Source of the DNA: Nonomuraea turcica
Lineage (GTDB): Bacteria > Actinomycetota > Actinomycetes > Streptosporangiales > Streptosporangiaceae
Length of the DNA stretch: 64,000 nt
Reading direction: 5' to 3'
Assembly (NCBI RefSeq): GCF_030718205.1
Contig: NZ_JAUZQF010000001.1
Coordinates: 992,001-1,056,000 of the forward strand
The translations under genes and the position numbers were made by a program. Position 1 is the first letter of the stretch. Each line of letters starts with the position of its first letter. This document shows positions 33,733-41,886 of this stretch, in pieces. The notes beneath the pieces are model-generated. The model saw nothing but the letters and a program-made list of their open reading frames with translations, did not search any database and was not told the origin of the DNA.

Positions 33733-35001
33733 GTGGCATTCGGGGAGCTGGTCAAACGTCATCTGGTGGACACCCGGCCGCTGGGCGTACCCGCGTACCG
33801 GCGGATCTGGCTGGGCCAAGCGGTCTCGCACATGGGGGTCGGGGTCACCGTCGTGGCGGTCGGCCAGCAGGTCTACGAGCTGACGCACTCCTCGCTCTGG
33901 GTCGGGCTGCTCAGCATGGCCAACCTGGTGCCGCTGGTGGTGTTCGGCCTGTGGGGCGGGGCGGTCGCCGACGCCATGGACCGGCGCAAGTTGCTGATCA
34001 TCGGCTCGTTCGTGGCCTGGGCGGCGACCCTGTTCATCCTGGGGCAGGCGCTGCTCGGGCTGGCGAACGTCTACCTGATCTTCGCGGCGGTCGCGCTGAA
34101 CGCCACGGGCTTCGCCATCACCGGCCCGACCAGAGGCGCGATCATCCCGAGGATCCTGGAGCCCGAGCTGGTGCCCGCCGCCAACGCGCTCAACTCGCTG
34201 GTTTACAGCATGGGCGCGGTGGTCGGACCGATGGTCGGGGGCGTGCTGCTGGCCACCGGCGGGTTCGCCGCGGCGTACGCAGTGGACGCCCTGCTGTTCA
34301 CCGGCAGCCTCTACGCGGCCCTCAGACTGCCCTCACTGCCTCCGAAGGGCGAAGTGAGCCGTCCAGGTGCGCGGGCGGTGCTGGAGGGGCTCAGCTTCAT
34401 CGTCAGGAGCCGTGTGCTGCTGATGTCGTTCGTGGTGGACATCATCGCGATGGTGTTCGCGCTGCCGCGGGCGTTGTTCCCCGAGCTGGCCGACAAGTCG
34501 TTCGGCGGGTCGGAGATCGCGCTCGGCCTGCTGAACTCGGCCATGGCCGGTGGCTCGGTCGTCGGCGCGTTGTTCTCCGGGTGGGTGGGGCGGGTCAGCC
34601 GGCAGGGGGTGGCGCTGGTCGTCGTCATCGCCGTCTGGGGGCTGGCCGTGGCCGCGGCAGGCCTGGTGTCCGAGCTGTGGCTGGTGGTGGCGTTCATGGC
34701 CGTCGGCGGCGCGGCGGACGTGGTGTCGTCGGTGTGGCGGCAGTCGATCCTGCAGCTGTACGCGCCCGACGAGATGCGGGGACGGATGCAGGGCGCGTTC
34801 ATGGTCGTCGTGGCGGGCGGGCCGCGCCTGGGCGACCTGCGAGCCGGTGCCACGGCCACGGTGTTCGGGCTCACCGGCGCGTGGGTGGGCGGCGGCCTGG
34901 CGTGCGCGGCCGTGGTGCTGGTCGTGGGCCTGTCGGTGGCCACCTTCAGGAACTACCGGGCGGGCACGGTCGCCAAGAGTCCGGTGGCCGCCCCGGAATA
35001 G
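33733..35001 (+). CDS. MFS transporter (EntS/MFS_3-like exporter)
   Basis: A 422-aa, 12-helix transporter. The opening YRRIWLGQAVSHMGVGVTVV and the loop GGAVADAMDRRKLLIIG (motif A) are typical of the enterobactin-exporter-like drug/siderophore efflux family. The C-terminal half contains SVWRQSILQLYAPDEMRGRM, also characteristic. It starts 10 nt after pdxH and is probably co-transcribed. Substrate unknown. It abuts the convergent udgX without a gap. Confidence 0.88.
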   Translation: MAFGELVKRHLVDTRPLGVPAYRRIWLGQAVSHMGVGVTVVAVGQQVYELTHSSLWVGLLSMANLVPLVVFGLWGGAVADAMDRRKLLIIGSFVAWAATLFILGQALLGLANVYLIFAAVALNATGFAITGPTRGAIIPRILEPELVPAANALNSLVYSMGAVVGPMVGGVLLATGGFAAAYAVDALLFTGSLYAALRLPSLPPKGEVSRPGARAVLEGLSFIVRSRVLLMSFVVDIIAMVFALPRALFPELADKSFGGSEIALGLLNSAMAGGSVVGALFSGWVGRVSRQGVALVVVIAVWGLAVAAAGLVSELWLVVAFMAVGGAADVVSSVWRQSILQLYAPDEMRGRMQGAFMVVVAGGPRLGDLRAGATATVFGLTGAWVGGGLACAAVVLVVGLSVATFRNYRAGTVAKSPVAAPE

Positions 35002-35619
35002 TCAGGCCGCCCGGGCCGCCGCTTGGAGGTCGGACAGGAAGCCCGCGTACGCGGCGTCCCTGTCCGGCGCGCGCAACACGGCCGACGGGTGGATGGTGGC
35101 CACCGCGAGCGCGTTGCCGAGCGGCACCGGCTCCCCTCTGTGCTGCGTCACCCGGAACGTCCGCCCCAGCAGCGCCTGCGCGGCCGTCGCACCCAGCACC
35201 ACGATCACCGACGGATCCACCACGGCCAGCTCCGCGTCGAGCCACGGATGACAGGCCGTGACTTCGGCGGCCGTCGGCTTCTGGTGAATGCGCCTTTTCC
35301 CGCGCGGCACGAAGGAAAAGTGCTTGACCGCGTTGGTGACGTAAACGTCGTCACGCGGAATACCGGCCTCCGCCAGACCTTTGTCCAGAATGCGACCCGC
35401 CGGGCCGACGAACGGATGCCCCTGACGGTCCTCCTGGTCCCCCGGCTGCTCGCCCACCAGCATGAACCTCGCCTGACTCGGCCCCTCGCCGAACACCGTC
35501 TGCGTGGCGTTCCTGTACAGGCCACACCCCTCGCAACAGGCCGCGGCGAGCCGCAGCGACTCGAGGTCCAGCTTGTCGGGAAGGAACTGGGCCGCGCTGG
35601 TGTTGCCGTCCTTATCCAT
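35002..35619 (-). CDS. udgX: UdgX-family uracil-DNA glycosylase/uracil-binding protein
   Basis: Fe-S uracil-DNA glycosylase-superfamily protein that forms a covalent bond with the DNA abasic site after removing uracil. Diagnostic features are GEQPGDQED (residues 56-64) and the family-specific loop GKRRIHQKP with the covalently reacting His at 112. The Fe-S cysteines are in CCEGCGLY (~28-35) and ACHPWL. The ATG was chosen because GGGAGAA lies 9 nt upstream; a TTG 18 nt earlier sits in that site. The 205-aa length is typical of mycobacterial UdgX. Confidence 0.95.
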   Translation of the reverse strand: MDKDGNTSAAQFLPDKLDLESLRLAAACCEGCGLYRNATQTVFGEGPSQARFMLVGEQPGDQEDRQGHPFVGPAGRILDKGLAEAGIPRDDVYVTNAVKHFSFVPRGKRRIHQKPTAAEVTACHPWLDAELAVVDPSVIVVLGATAAQALLGRTFRVTQHRGEPVPLGNALAVATIHPSAVLRAPDRDAAYAGFLSDLQAAARAA

Positions 35620-35754
35620 CGTCGGTCGTTCTCCCAATAGGGTTCCTGTGAGGCCTGTGCCCGAGGCGAACGGGCTCAGTCCTGGGTCGGGTGGTCAGCG
35701 TCCAGGGGGACCCAAACGCCACGACCGGCGTAACATTCAGTTGGGAGGACTGTC

Positions 35755-36456
35755 TTGACCGCACACGGCCTGATCGATACGACGGAGATGTATCTCCGCA
35801 CGATTTACGAGCTCGAGGAAGAGGGCATCGTCCCCCTTCGCGCGCGCATCGCCGAGCGCCTGCAGCAGAGCGGGCCCACGGTGAGCCAGACGGTCGCGCG
35901 CATGGAGCGTGACGGCCTCGTCCGGGTCGAGGGTGACCGGCACCTGTCGATGACCGACCTCGGCCGCCAGCTCGCCACGCGGGTGATGCGCAAGCATCGG
36001 CTCGCCGAGTGCCTGCTGACCCAGGTGATCGGACTTCCCTGGGAAGAGGTGCACATCGAGGCGTGCCGCTGGGAACACGTCATGTCGGAGTCCGTGGAGG
36101 CGCGGCTGGTGACGTTGCTCGACAACCCCACGGTGTGCCCGCACGGCAACCCGATCCCCGGGCTCGCCGAGCTGGGCGCCAAGGAGGCCGAGGCCGGCGG
36201 CAACCAGCTGATGTCCATGAGCGACGTGGCAGGACCGAGAGATATACCCGTCGTCGTCCGCCGAATTAGCGAACAAGTGCAAAGTGATCCCGCTGTGATG
36301 CTTAAACTCAAGCAAGTTGGGATACAACCCGGACGCGAGGTCACGCTCGCGGCGAGCGACGACGGTGTGCGGGTGACAGGTGACGGTGACGCGAACGACA
36401 CTCCCGCGGAGCTTCCGCGCGATGTTGCCGCGCACGTTTTTGTCTCCAAGCGCTGA
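35755..36456 (+). CDS. ideR: Iron-dependent repressor (DtxR/IdeR family)
   Basis: Metal-sensing repressor of iron uptake, 233 aa with three domains. The winged helix (residues 5-70: TTEMYLRTIYELEEEGIVPL, QQSGPTVSQTVARMERDGLV) is followed by a metal-binding/dimer domain with HRLAECLL, CRWEHVMSESVE and CPHGNPIP ligands. A C-terminal SH3-like domain spans ~150-230. Its match with IdeR/DtxR rather than MntR is supported by the SH3 domain and the CPHG motif. The TTG start follows GGGAGG. It probably regulates distant iron genes; the neighbouring MFS could be one. Confidence 0.94.
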   Translation: MTAHGLIDTTEMYLRTIYELEEEGIVPLRARIAERLQQSGPTVSQTVARMERDGLVRVEGDRHLSMTDLGRQLATRVMRKHRLAECLLTQVIGLPWEEVHIEACRWEHVMSESVEARLVTLLDNPTVCPHGNPIPGLAELGAKEAEAGGNQLMSMSDVAGPRDIPVVVRRISEQVQSDPAVMLKLKQVGIQPGREVTLAASDDGVRVTGDGDANDTPAELPRDVAAHVFVSKR

Positions 36457-36579
36457 CGCGCGCGCGGCTGCTTGGTTGAATCCCTCTTGGGAGGCCCTCC
36501 ACTCTCCCCTGGCCAAGACTGTTGCAGGAGCGCTCGTGGTTCGCTTTGCATGCTCGCCACCCCGAGGAGTGGTCTCCGG

Positions 36580-38802
36580 ATGAAGCGTTGGGGGGATCTG
36601 TCACAAGATGCGGCTGATCACCTTGCTGCCGGATCCGTGCTAGACCATGCGGAAATGGCGGTGGTCGTCACCGACCGTTTCAGCAACCTCCTCTATTGGA
36701 ACCCGTTCGCCGAGAAGCTGTTCGGCCGTCCGGACAGCGCCCCTTCGAGGGGAACGTCCGTCCTGTCCCTCGGGATCATGGAGAAGGACCACCCCCTGGC
36801 GATCGAGCTGGCCAAGCACGTGCTCAAGGGCGGCGTGTGGGAGGGCACGTTCGACGTCAAGCGCGGCGACGGCACCATCGTCTACGTCCGCGCCCAGGCT
36901 GTGCCGTTGCGCCACCCGGGGGGCTCGGTGACGGGCATCGTCATCATGGCCCGCGAGGCGCTGCGGAGCAACGAGCGGGAGAAGGACCGTTTCGGGCTGC
37001 TCGAGCGCATCGGCGAGCGGCTGGCCGGCTCGCTCTATGTCGAGGAGACGCTCAAGCGCGTCGCCGAGATGCTCGTCCCGCAGTTCGCCGACCACTGCTT
37101 CATCGAGCTGATGGAGGGTGACCGGCTCGTCCGCCGGGTCTCACAACACGTGCAGGGGTGGACGCCCCCGTCGGGAACATGGAAGCCGGTGGGCGCGGAG
37201 ATCCGCTACCCCTCCGGCCACTACGCGGACACGGCGCTGCGCCGTCAGGAGACCATCCTCGTCGAGGACTTCTCCTCCAGCAGCTACCCGGCCCCCCATG
37301 AGGACAGCGCGCGGCTATGCGGCGAGATCGGCATGACCTCGGCCATCGTCGCCCCCTTGCTGGTGCGCGGTGAGACCCTCGGCTTGATGTACCTCAGCCT
37401 GTCCAACCTCACCGACCGCCGCAGCCCCCACTACGACGCCTTCGACCGCGACTTCGTGGGCGCCATCGCCACCAGGGTCGCGCTCGCGATCGACAACGCG
37501 CTGCTGTTCGAGGAGGAGCGGCACACGGCGGAGTCGTTCCAGAAATACCTGCTGCCCCGGGCGCTGCCGCAGCTCGACGGCCTGGAGATCGCGGTGCGCT
37601 ACTACCCGGCCGCGCCGCTCGCCTCCCACGGGCAGGGCATCCAGACGCAGGTCGGCGGCGACTGGTATGACGTGATCCCGCTGTCCGCCGGCCGCGTCGG
37701 CATCGTGATCGGCGACGTCGAGGGCCGGGGCGCCAAGGCGGCGGCCATCATGGGACAGCTCCGGGCCGCGCTGCGGGCCTTCGCCCAGGACGACAAGTCG
37801 CCCGCCGACATCCTGGCCAGGCTCGACGAGTGGACCCGCATCATCGCCACCCCCGAGCAGGACGACAACGGCGCCGACGTCAGCATCCCGCCCATCGTGA
37901 CCTGCCAATACCTCGTCTACGACGCCTGGTCCAGGCAGCTGGCCTTCGCCAACGCGGGCCACGCCCCGCCGCTGCTGCTGGTCGACGGCCAGTGCGTCGA
38001 GCTGGACATCGAGGAGGTCGGCCAGCCGCTCGGCGTCCGCGCCAAGGGCATGCACGCCGACCTGGTCTACAAGGAGGAGACCCGCACGCTGCCGCCGGGC
38101 GCGGCGCTGCTCCTCTACACCGACGGCCTGGTCGACCGCCGTCCCGGCCGCGACGGCAGGATGCCGAGCGAGGAGGAGACGCTCGGCGTGCTCTGCGACA
38201 AGCTCGCCAAGATGGCCGACGCCGACGTCGAGCGCATCGCCGACGTCGCCACGGTCGCGGTGCCCGGCGAGATCGACGACGACATGGCGATCCTGGTCGT
38301 GCGCTCCAGCGACGTGGATCTCGACGTCGAGGAGCGCACGTTCCCCGCCCAGCCGATCATGGTCGGCGAGGCGCGCCGGATGGCCTCGGAGGCGTTCGCC
38401 GGCTGGAACGTACCCGAGGAGCGGGCCGAGCTGGCCTGCCTGCTGGTCTCCGAAGTCGTGACGAACGTGGTCCTGCACGCCGCCAGCGCCAGCGTGCCGC
38501 GCAGGGAGCTGGTCGTGGAGGGGCCGCCGCTGCCGTTCGAGGAGTCCTGGGACATGCCGGGCTTCGAGGACGAAGTGGTCGGCGAGAAGGAGTTCACGCT
38601 GCGGCTGCGCAGGGGCGAGGAGTCGGTCTGGGTCGAGGTCTTCGACCAGGACCTGCGCCTGCCGCGGATCCGCAGCGCGGGGGAGAACGACGAGGGCGGG
38701 CGCGGCCTCTACCTCGTCGACCAGCTGGCCAGACGCTGGGGCTCGCGACCCACCAGGGAAGGCAAAGCGGTCTGGTTCGAGATTCCCACGCGCGGCAGGT
38801 GA
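36580..38802 (+). CDS. PAS-GAF-SpoIIE phosphatase with C-terminal HATPase domain
   Basis: A 740-aa sensor/regulator of the partner-switching type. It has a PAS domain (~15-130), a GAF domain (~150-315), a PP2C/SpoIIE serine phosphatase (~320-580, QKYLLPRALPQ, GGDWYDVIPL, VIGDVEGRG, YTDGLVDRRPG, DDDMAILVVR) and an anti-sigma-kinase-like HATPase (~595-735, SEVVTNVVLHA, GRGLYLVDQLARRWG). It should dephosphorylate a STAS anti-sigma antagonist while its own kinase domain may do the reverse. A STAS protein is encoded at 23.9 kb (possible partner, inference). GAGGAG lies 10 nt before the ATG. Confidence 0.93.
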   Translation: MKRWGDLSQDAADHLAAGSVLDHAEMAVVVTDRFSNLLYWNPFAEKLFGRPDSAPSRGTSVLSLGIMEKDHPLAIELAKHVLKGGVWEGTFDVKRGDGTIVYVRAQAVPLRHPGGSVTGIVIMAREALRSNEREKDRFGLLERIGERLAGSLYVEETLKRVAEMLVPQFADHCFIELMEGDRLVRRVSQHVQGWTPPSGTWKPVGAEIRYPSGHYADTALRRQETILVEDFSSSSYPAPHEDSARLCGEIGMTSAIVAPLLVRGETLGLMYLSLSNLTDRRSPHYDAFDRDFVGAIATRVALAIDNALLFEEERHTAESFQKYLLPRALPQLDGLEIAVRYYPAAPLASHGQGIQTQVGGDWYDVIPLSAGRVGIVIGDVEGRGAKAAAIMGQLRAALRAFAQDDKSPADILARLDEWTRIIATPEQDDNGADVSIPPIVTCQYLVYDAWSRQLAFANAGHAPPLLLVDGQCVELDIEEVGQPLGVRAKGMHADLVYKEETRTLPPGAALLLYTDGLVDRRPGRDGRMPSEEETLGVLCDKLAKMADADVERIADVATVAVPGEIDDDMAILVVRSSDVDLDVEERTFPAQPIMVGEARRMASEAFAGWNVPEERAELACLLVSEVVTNVVLHAASASVPRRELVVEGPPLPFEESWDMPGFEDEVVGEKEFTLRLRRGEESVWVEVFDQDLRLPRIRSAGENDEGGRGLYLVDQLARRWGSRPTREGKAVWFEIPTRGR

Positions 38803-38818
38803 ATGATTCACTGGCCGT

Positions 38819-39595
38819 ATGGAGCTGGCCTTCGAACGGCGGGGCAGCGGTCCGTCGCTGATCCTCCTCCACGGCATCGGCCACCACTGGCAGGCCTGGT
38901 CGCCGGTGCTGGATCGCCTGGCCGCCTCCAGGACCGTGATCGCGATCGACCTGCCCGGGTTCGGGGCGTCGCCGGGGCTGCCTGACGGCACCCCCTACAC
39001 CGCCGAGTCGCTGGCCGATGCGGTTGAGTCGTTCTGCGCGCTGCTGGGCGTGCGCGAGCCGCACGTGGCGGGCAACTCGCTCGGCGGTTACATCGCGCTG
39101 GAGCTGGCCTCGCGCGGCGTCGTACGCACGGCGACCGCGTTGTCGCCGGCCGGCTTCTGGTCTCGTGCCGAGCTGCTCTACTGCCGGACCGTGCTGCGCG
39201 CGCTGCGGGCCACCGCCCGTGCGATGCCGCCCGAGCAGGCCGTCAGGACGGCCGAGAGCCCGTTCCTGCGCGCCCTGTCCACGGGCGTGCTGGTCGCGCA
39301 CCCGTCCCGGATGGAGCCGGCCGCGCTGATCGCGGCCACGCGGGCGCTGGCCGCCTCGACCGGCTTCGAGGAGACGCTGGAGTCGTTCGCCGGGGTGATG
39401 CCGCCTGCGCCGCCCAAGACGCCGATCACGATCGCGTGGGGCGAGCACGACCGCCTGCTGCCGTGCCGCCAGGCGGTGCGTGCGGCGCGGTGGTCAGGGC
39501 AGCGGGTCAAGCTGCTGAAGGGCTGCGGGCACGTGCCGATGAGCGACGACCCGGACCTCGTGGCCCGCGTCCTCCTGGAGGCCTCGGCTTCATGA
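38819..39595 (+). CDS. Alpha/beta hydrolase
   Basis: A 258-aa hydrolase. The oxyanion region is LLHGIGHHWQAW, the nucleophile elbow is AGNSLGGYIA (Ser ~89), the acid is in WGEHDRLLP (~204-212) and the histidine in GCGHVPMSDDP. This is a complete catalytic triad of the lactonase/esterase/haloperoxidase-like group; the substrate cannot be deduced. It begins 16 nt after the SpoIIE gene and may be co-transcribed. Its end overlaps the convergent MarR-like gene by 6 nt. Confidence 0.9.
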   Translation: MELAFERRGSGPSLILLHGIGHHWQAWSPVLDRLAASRTVIAIDLPGFGASPGLPDGTPYTAESLADAVESFCALLGVREPHVAGNSLGGYIALELASRGVVRTATALSPAGFWSRAELLYCRTVLRALRATARAMPPEQAVRTAESPFLRALSTGVLVAHPSRMEPAALIAATRALAASTGFEETLESFAGVMPPAPPKTPITIAWGEHDRLLPCRQAVRAARWSGQRVKLLKGCGHVPMSDDPDLVARVLLEASAS

Positions 39596-39946
39596 AGCCG
39601 TGAGATTGGCGGCCATGCGACGCAGCACGTCCACGGTCACCTGATAGTCCTCCGGGGTCACACCCGCGCCCACCCGCTGCCTGAACCCACGCACCCGCTC
39701 GGCGATCTCCGCGTGCGCGGCCCTGCCGGCCTCGGTGATCCGGCCGTCCACCAGCCACCCGCGCGCGGTGAGCCGCTCCACGGCCTCACCCACCCCGGGG
39801 AACGGCGCCAGCTCCTCCGGCCGGGCGTCATGAGCGACGGTGTTGAGCACCTGCCACTCGCGCCGCGACATCTGCAGCGCGTCGTCCATGGCGCTCTCCA
39901 GCACCATATCCAGATTCTTCACCCAGTAGCCGATGTGCTTCTCCAT
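39590..39946 (-). CDS. MarR-like winged-helix protein
   Basis: A 118-aa protein with a central winged helix-turn-helix (SRREWQVLNTVAHD then FPGVGEAVERLTARGWL and the wing GRITEAGRAAHAEIAERV). The opening MEKHIGYWVKNLDMVLESAM is a typical MarR dimerisation helix. It is divergent from a second MarR gene with only a ~20-nt spacer, so both starts share one operator. It probably represses itself and its partner. Confidence 0.85.
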   Translation of the reverse strand: MEKHIGYWVKNLDMVLESAMDDALQMSRREWQVLNTVAHDARPEELAPFPGVGEAVERLTARGWLVDGRITEAGRAAHAEIAERVRGFRQRVGAGVTPEDYQVTVDVLRRMAANLTAS

Positions 39947-39972
39947 GCATGTACGATAGCAACTATATGCAT
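39945..39972. promoter_or_regulatory. Shared operator of the divergent MarR pair
   Basis: ATGCAT (39945-39950), ATAGCAACTAT (39956-39966, an ATAG-CTAT inverted repeat) and ATGCAT (39967-39972) lie directly over both start codons. The ATAGCAACTAT core resembles classic MarR-family boxes built on TAGTTGC/GCAACTA. Confidence 0.65.
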
Positions 39973-40398
39973 AAAGACAAGGAAAATGCCGGGCTCCGCG
40001 CGATCGAGCAGTCGATGGTCGCCATCAGGCGCAGGCAGAGCAGGCGGGTGCTGGCGAATGCGCAGGGCGCCGGGCCCGAATACGACGTGCTCGACGTGAT
40101 CGAGGCCGCCCGCGAGCCCGTCACCGTGACCGCGGTCGCGCAGGCGTTGAGCGTGGACCAGCCGCGGGCGAGCCGGCTGGTGGCCGCGGCCGTGGAGGCG
40201 GGCCTGGTCAGGCGCGAGGCCGATCAGACGGACGGCCGCAGGTCGTGCCTGGTGCTGACGGACGAGGGGAGCGCCGCGCTCGAACAGGCGCATCGCGCCA
40301 GGCAAGCGGCGTTCGCGACGGCGATGGAGGGCTGGTCGGCGGCCGAGCGTGCCGAGTTCGCCCGGCTGCTCACCCGCTTCGTCGAAGCGCTCGCCTAG
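39967..40398 (+). CDS. MarR-family transcriptional regulator
   Basis: A 143-aa winged-helix regulator with TVTAVAQALSVDQPRASRLV (recognition helix) and the wing VRREADQTDGRRSCLVLTDE, both typical of MarR. The N-terminal helix AGLRAIEQSMVAIRRRQSRR and the C-terminal helix ERAEFARLLTRFVEAL form the dimer interface. An in-frame ATG 18 nt upstream is an alternative start, but it would leave almost no leader against the divergent gene. The ligand and targets beyond the local pair are unknown. Confidence 0.9.
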   Translation: MHKDKENAGLRAIEQSMVAIRRRQSRRVLANAQGAGPEYDVLDVIEAAREPVTVTAVAQALSVDQPRASRLVAAAVEAGLVRREADQTDGRRSCLVLTDEGSAALEQAHRARQAAFATAMEGWSAAERAEFARLLTRFVEALA

Positions 40399-40556
40399 AC
40401 CTTCGTCTGGCCCCAGACCAGCAGCATGGCGATGATGAACACGATCATCACGCCGGCATAGCCCACGGGACCCAGGCGGAACGCCCGGCGCACACGATTG
40501 AGCCCCCAAGCGACGAGCAACGCCAGGAAGACCAGGAGGATCAGGCCGCCGTCCAT
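40395..40556 (-). CDS. Small two-helix membrane protein, 53 aa
   Basis: Short protein made of two hydrophobic helices (GGLILLVFLALLVAWGL and AGVMIVFIIAMLLVWGQ) joined by a basic loop (NRVRRAFRLGPVGY). Small membrane proteins of this shape are common in actinomycetes; no function is known to me. It lies between the convergent MarR gene (4-nt overlap) and the acyl-CoA dehydrogenase on the same strand. The ribosome site is weak (GGACAG). Confidence 0.6.
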   Translation of the reverse strand: MDGGLILLVFLALLVAWGLNRVRRAFRLGPVGYAGVMIVFIIAMLLVWGQTKV

Positions 40557-40600
40557 GCTGTCCAGTATGCGGCGTCGGACGGCGGCCCGCGCGTCAGGTG

Positions 40601-41746
40601 CTAAAACCCGAATGACCGGCCGATGATCTCCTTCATGATCTCGGTCGTGCCGCCGTAAATGGTTTGGACGCGGCTGTCCAGCCACGCCTTCGCGACCGGG
40701 TATTCGGTCATATATCCGTATCCGCCGTGGAGCTGGACGCAGCGGTCGATGACCTTGTTCTGCAACTCGGTCGTCCACCACTTGGCCTTGGCCGCGTCCA
40801 CCGCCGTGAGCTGCTTGGCGTTGAGCGCCAGGATGCACTTGTCGACGTAGTGGCGGGCGATCTCGGTCTCGGTGGCCAGCTCGGCCAGGACGAACCGGGT
40901 GTTCTGGAACGAGCCGATGCTGCGGCCGAAGGCCTGGCGGGTCTTGCAGTATTCGATGGTCTGCCCCAGCACGGCCTCCGCCGCGGCCACCGCGGCCACC
41001 GCGATCGACAGGCGTTCCTGGGGCAGGTTGTGCATGAGCTGGAAGAATCCCTCGCCGTCGTTCGGGCCGAGGCGGTTGGCGACGGGCACGCGGACGTTCT
41101 CGAAGAACAGCTCGGCGGTGTCCTGCGCCTTCATGCCGACCTTCTCGAGGTTGCGCCCCCGGCTGAACCCCTCCATGCCCCGCTCCACGACGATCAGCGT
41201 CGTCCCCCTGGCGCCCGCCTCCGGATCGGTCTTGGCCACCACGACCACGAGGTCGGCGTTGATGCCGTTGGTGATGAACGTCTTCTGCCCGTTGACGACG
41301 TAGTGGTCGCCTTCGCGGACGGCAGTGGTCCTGATGCCCTGCAGGTCGCTGCCCGCGCCCGGCTCGCTCATTGCGATCGCGGTGATCAGCTCGCCGCTGG
41401 CGAAGCCGGGCAGCCACCGCTGCTTCTGCTCGTCATTGGTGAGATCGACCACGTACGGGGCCATGACGTCGTTGTGCAACGAGAAGCCGAGCCCGGTCGC
41501 GCCGTGCCGCATGATCTCCTCGACGATCACAGCGTTGTACCGGAAATCCGTGACGCCGGCGCCGCCGTACTCCTCGGGGACCGAGAACCCGAACATGCCC
41601 AGCTCTCCGGCCTTCTTCCACACCTCGCGCGGAACGATGCCGTCCTTCTCCCACTGCGCGTGGTGCGGCACCACTTCGCGGGCCATGAACTCGCGCACCG
41701 TGTCCCTGAACAGCAGATGTTCCTCGTCGAAGAGGTCTCTTTCCAT
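40601..41746 (-). CDS. Acyl-CoA dehydrogenase
   Basis: A 381-aa FAD-dependent enzyme introducing the 2,3-double bond in acyl-CoAs. The family signatures are AMSEPGAGSDLQGIRTTA (first PROSITE region, ~125-142), FITNGINADLVVV, QLHGGYGYMTEYP (~335-347) and the catalytic glutamate in IYGGTTEIMKEII (~365). The preserved glutamate marks a true dehydrogenase. The opening LFDEEHLLFRDTVREFMARE suggests the long- or branched-chain group. It is followed by the small membrane protein gene. Confidence 0.95.
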   Translation of the reverse strand: MERDLFDEEHLLFRDTVREFMAREVVPHHAQWEKDGIVPREVWKKAGELGMFGFSVPEEYGGAGVTDFRYNAVIVEEIMRHGATGLGFSLHNDVMAPYVVDLTNDEQKQRWLPGFASGELITAIAMSEPGAGSDLQGIRTTAVREGDHYVVNGQKTFITNGINADLVVVVAKTDPEAGARGTTLIVVERGMEGFSRGRNLEKVGMKAQDTAELFFENVRVPVANRLGPNDGEGFFQLMHNLPQERLSIAVAAVAAAEAVLGQTIEYCKTRQAFGRSIGSFQNTRFVLAELATETEIARHYVDKCILALNAKQLTAVDAAKAKWWTTELQNKVIDRCVQLHGGYGYMTEYPVAKAWLDSRVQTIYGGTTEIMKEIIGRSFGF

Positions 41747-41886
41747 CCTCGCCTCCCGAACAGAATTCTGGTGCTGGACACGTCTTCATCACAAGTGCAG
41801 GAAGATGCCTCATTAGGCATGTGTTGCGGGTGTTTTCAACCCTAAGATCTACCCTCGGTCTATTTCGTGGGTGATCGGAGTCTTCC

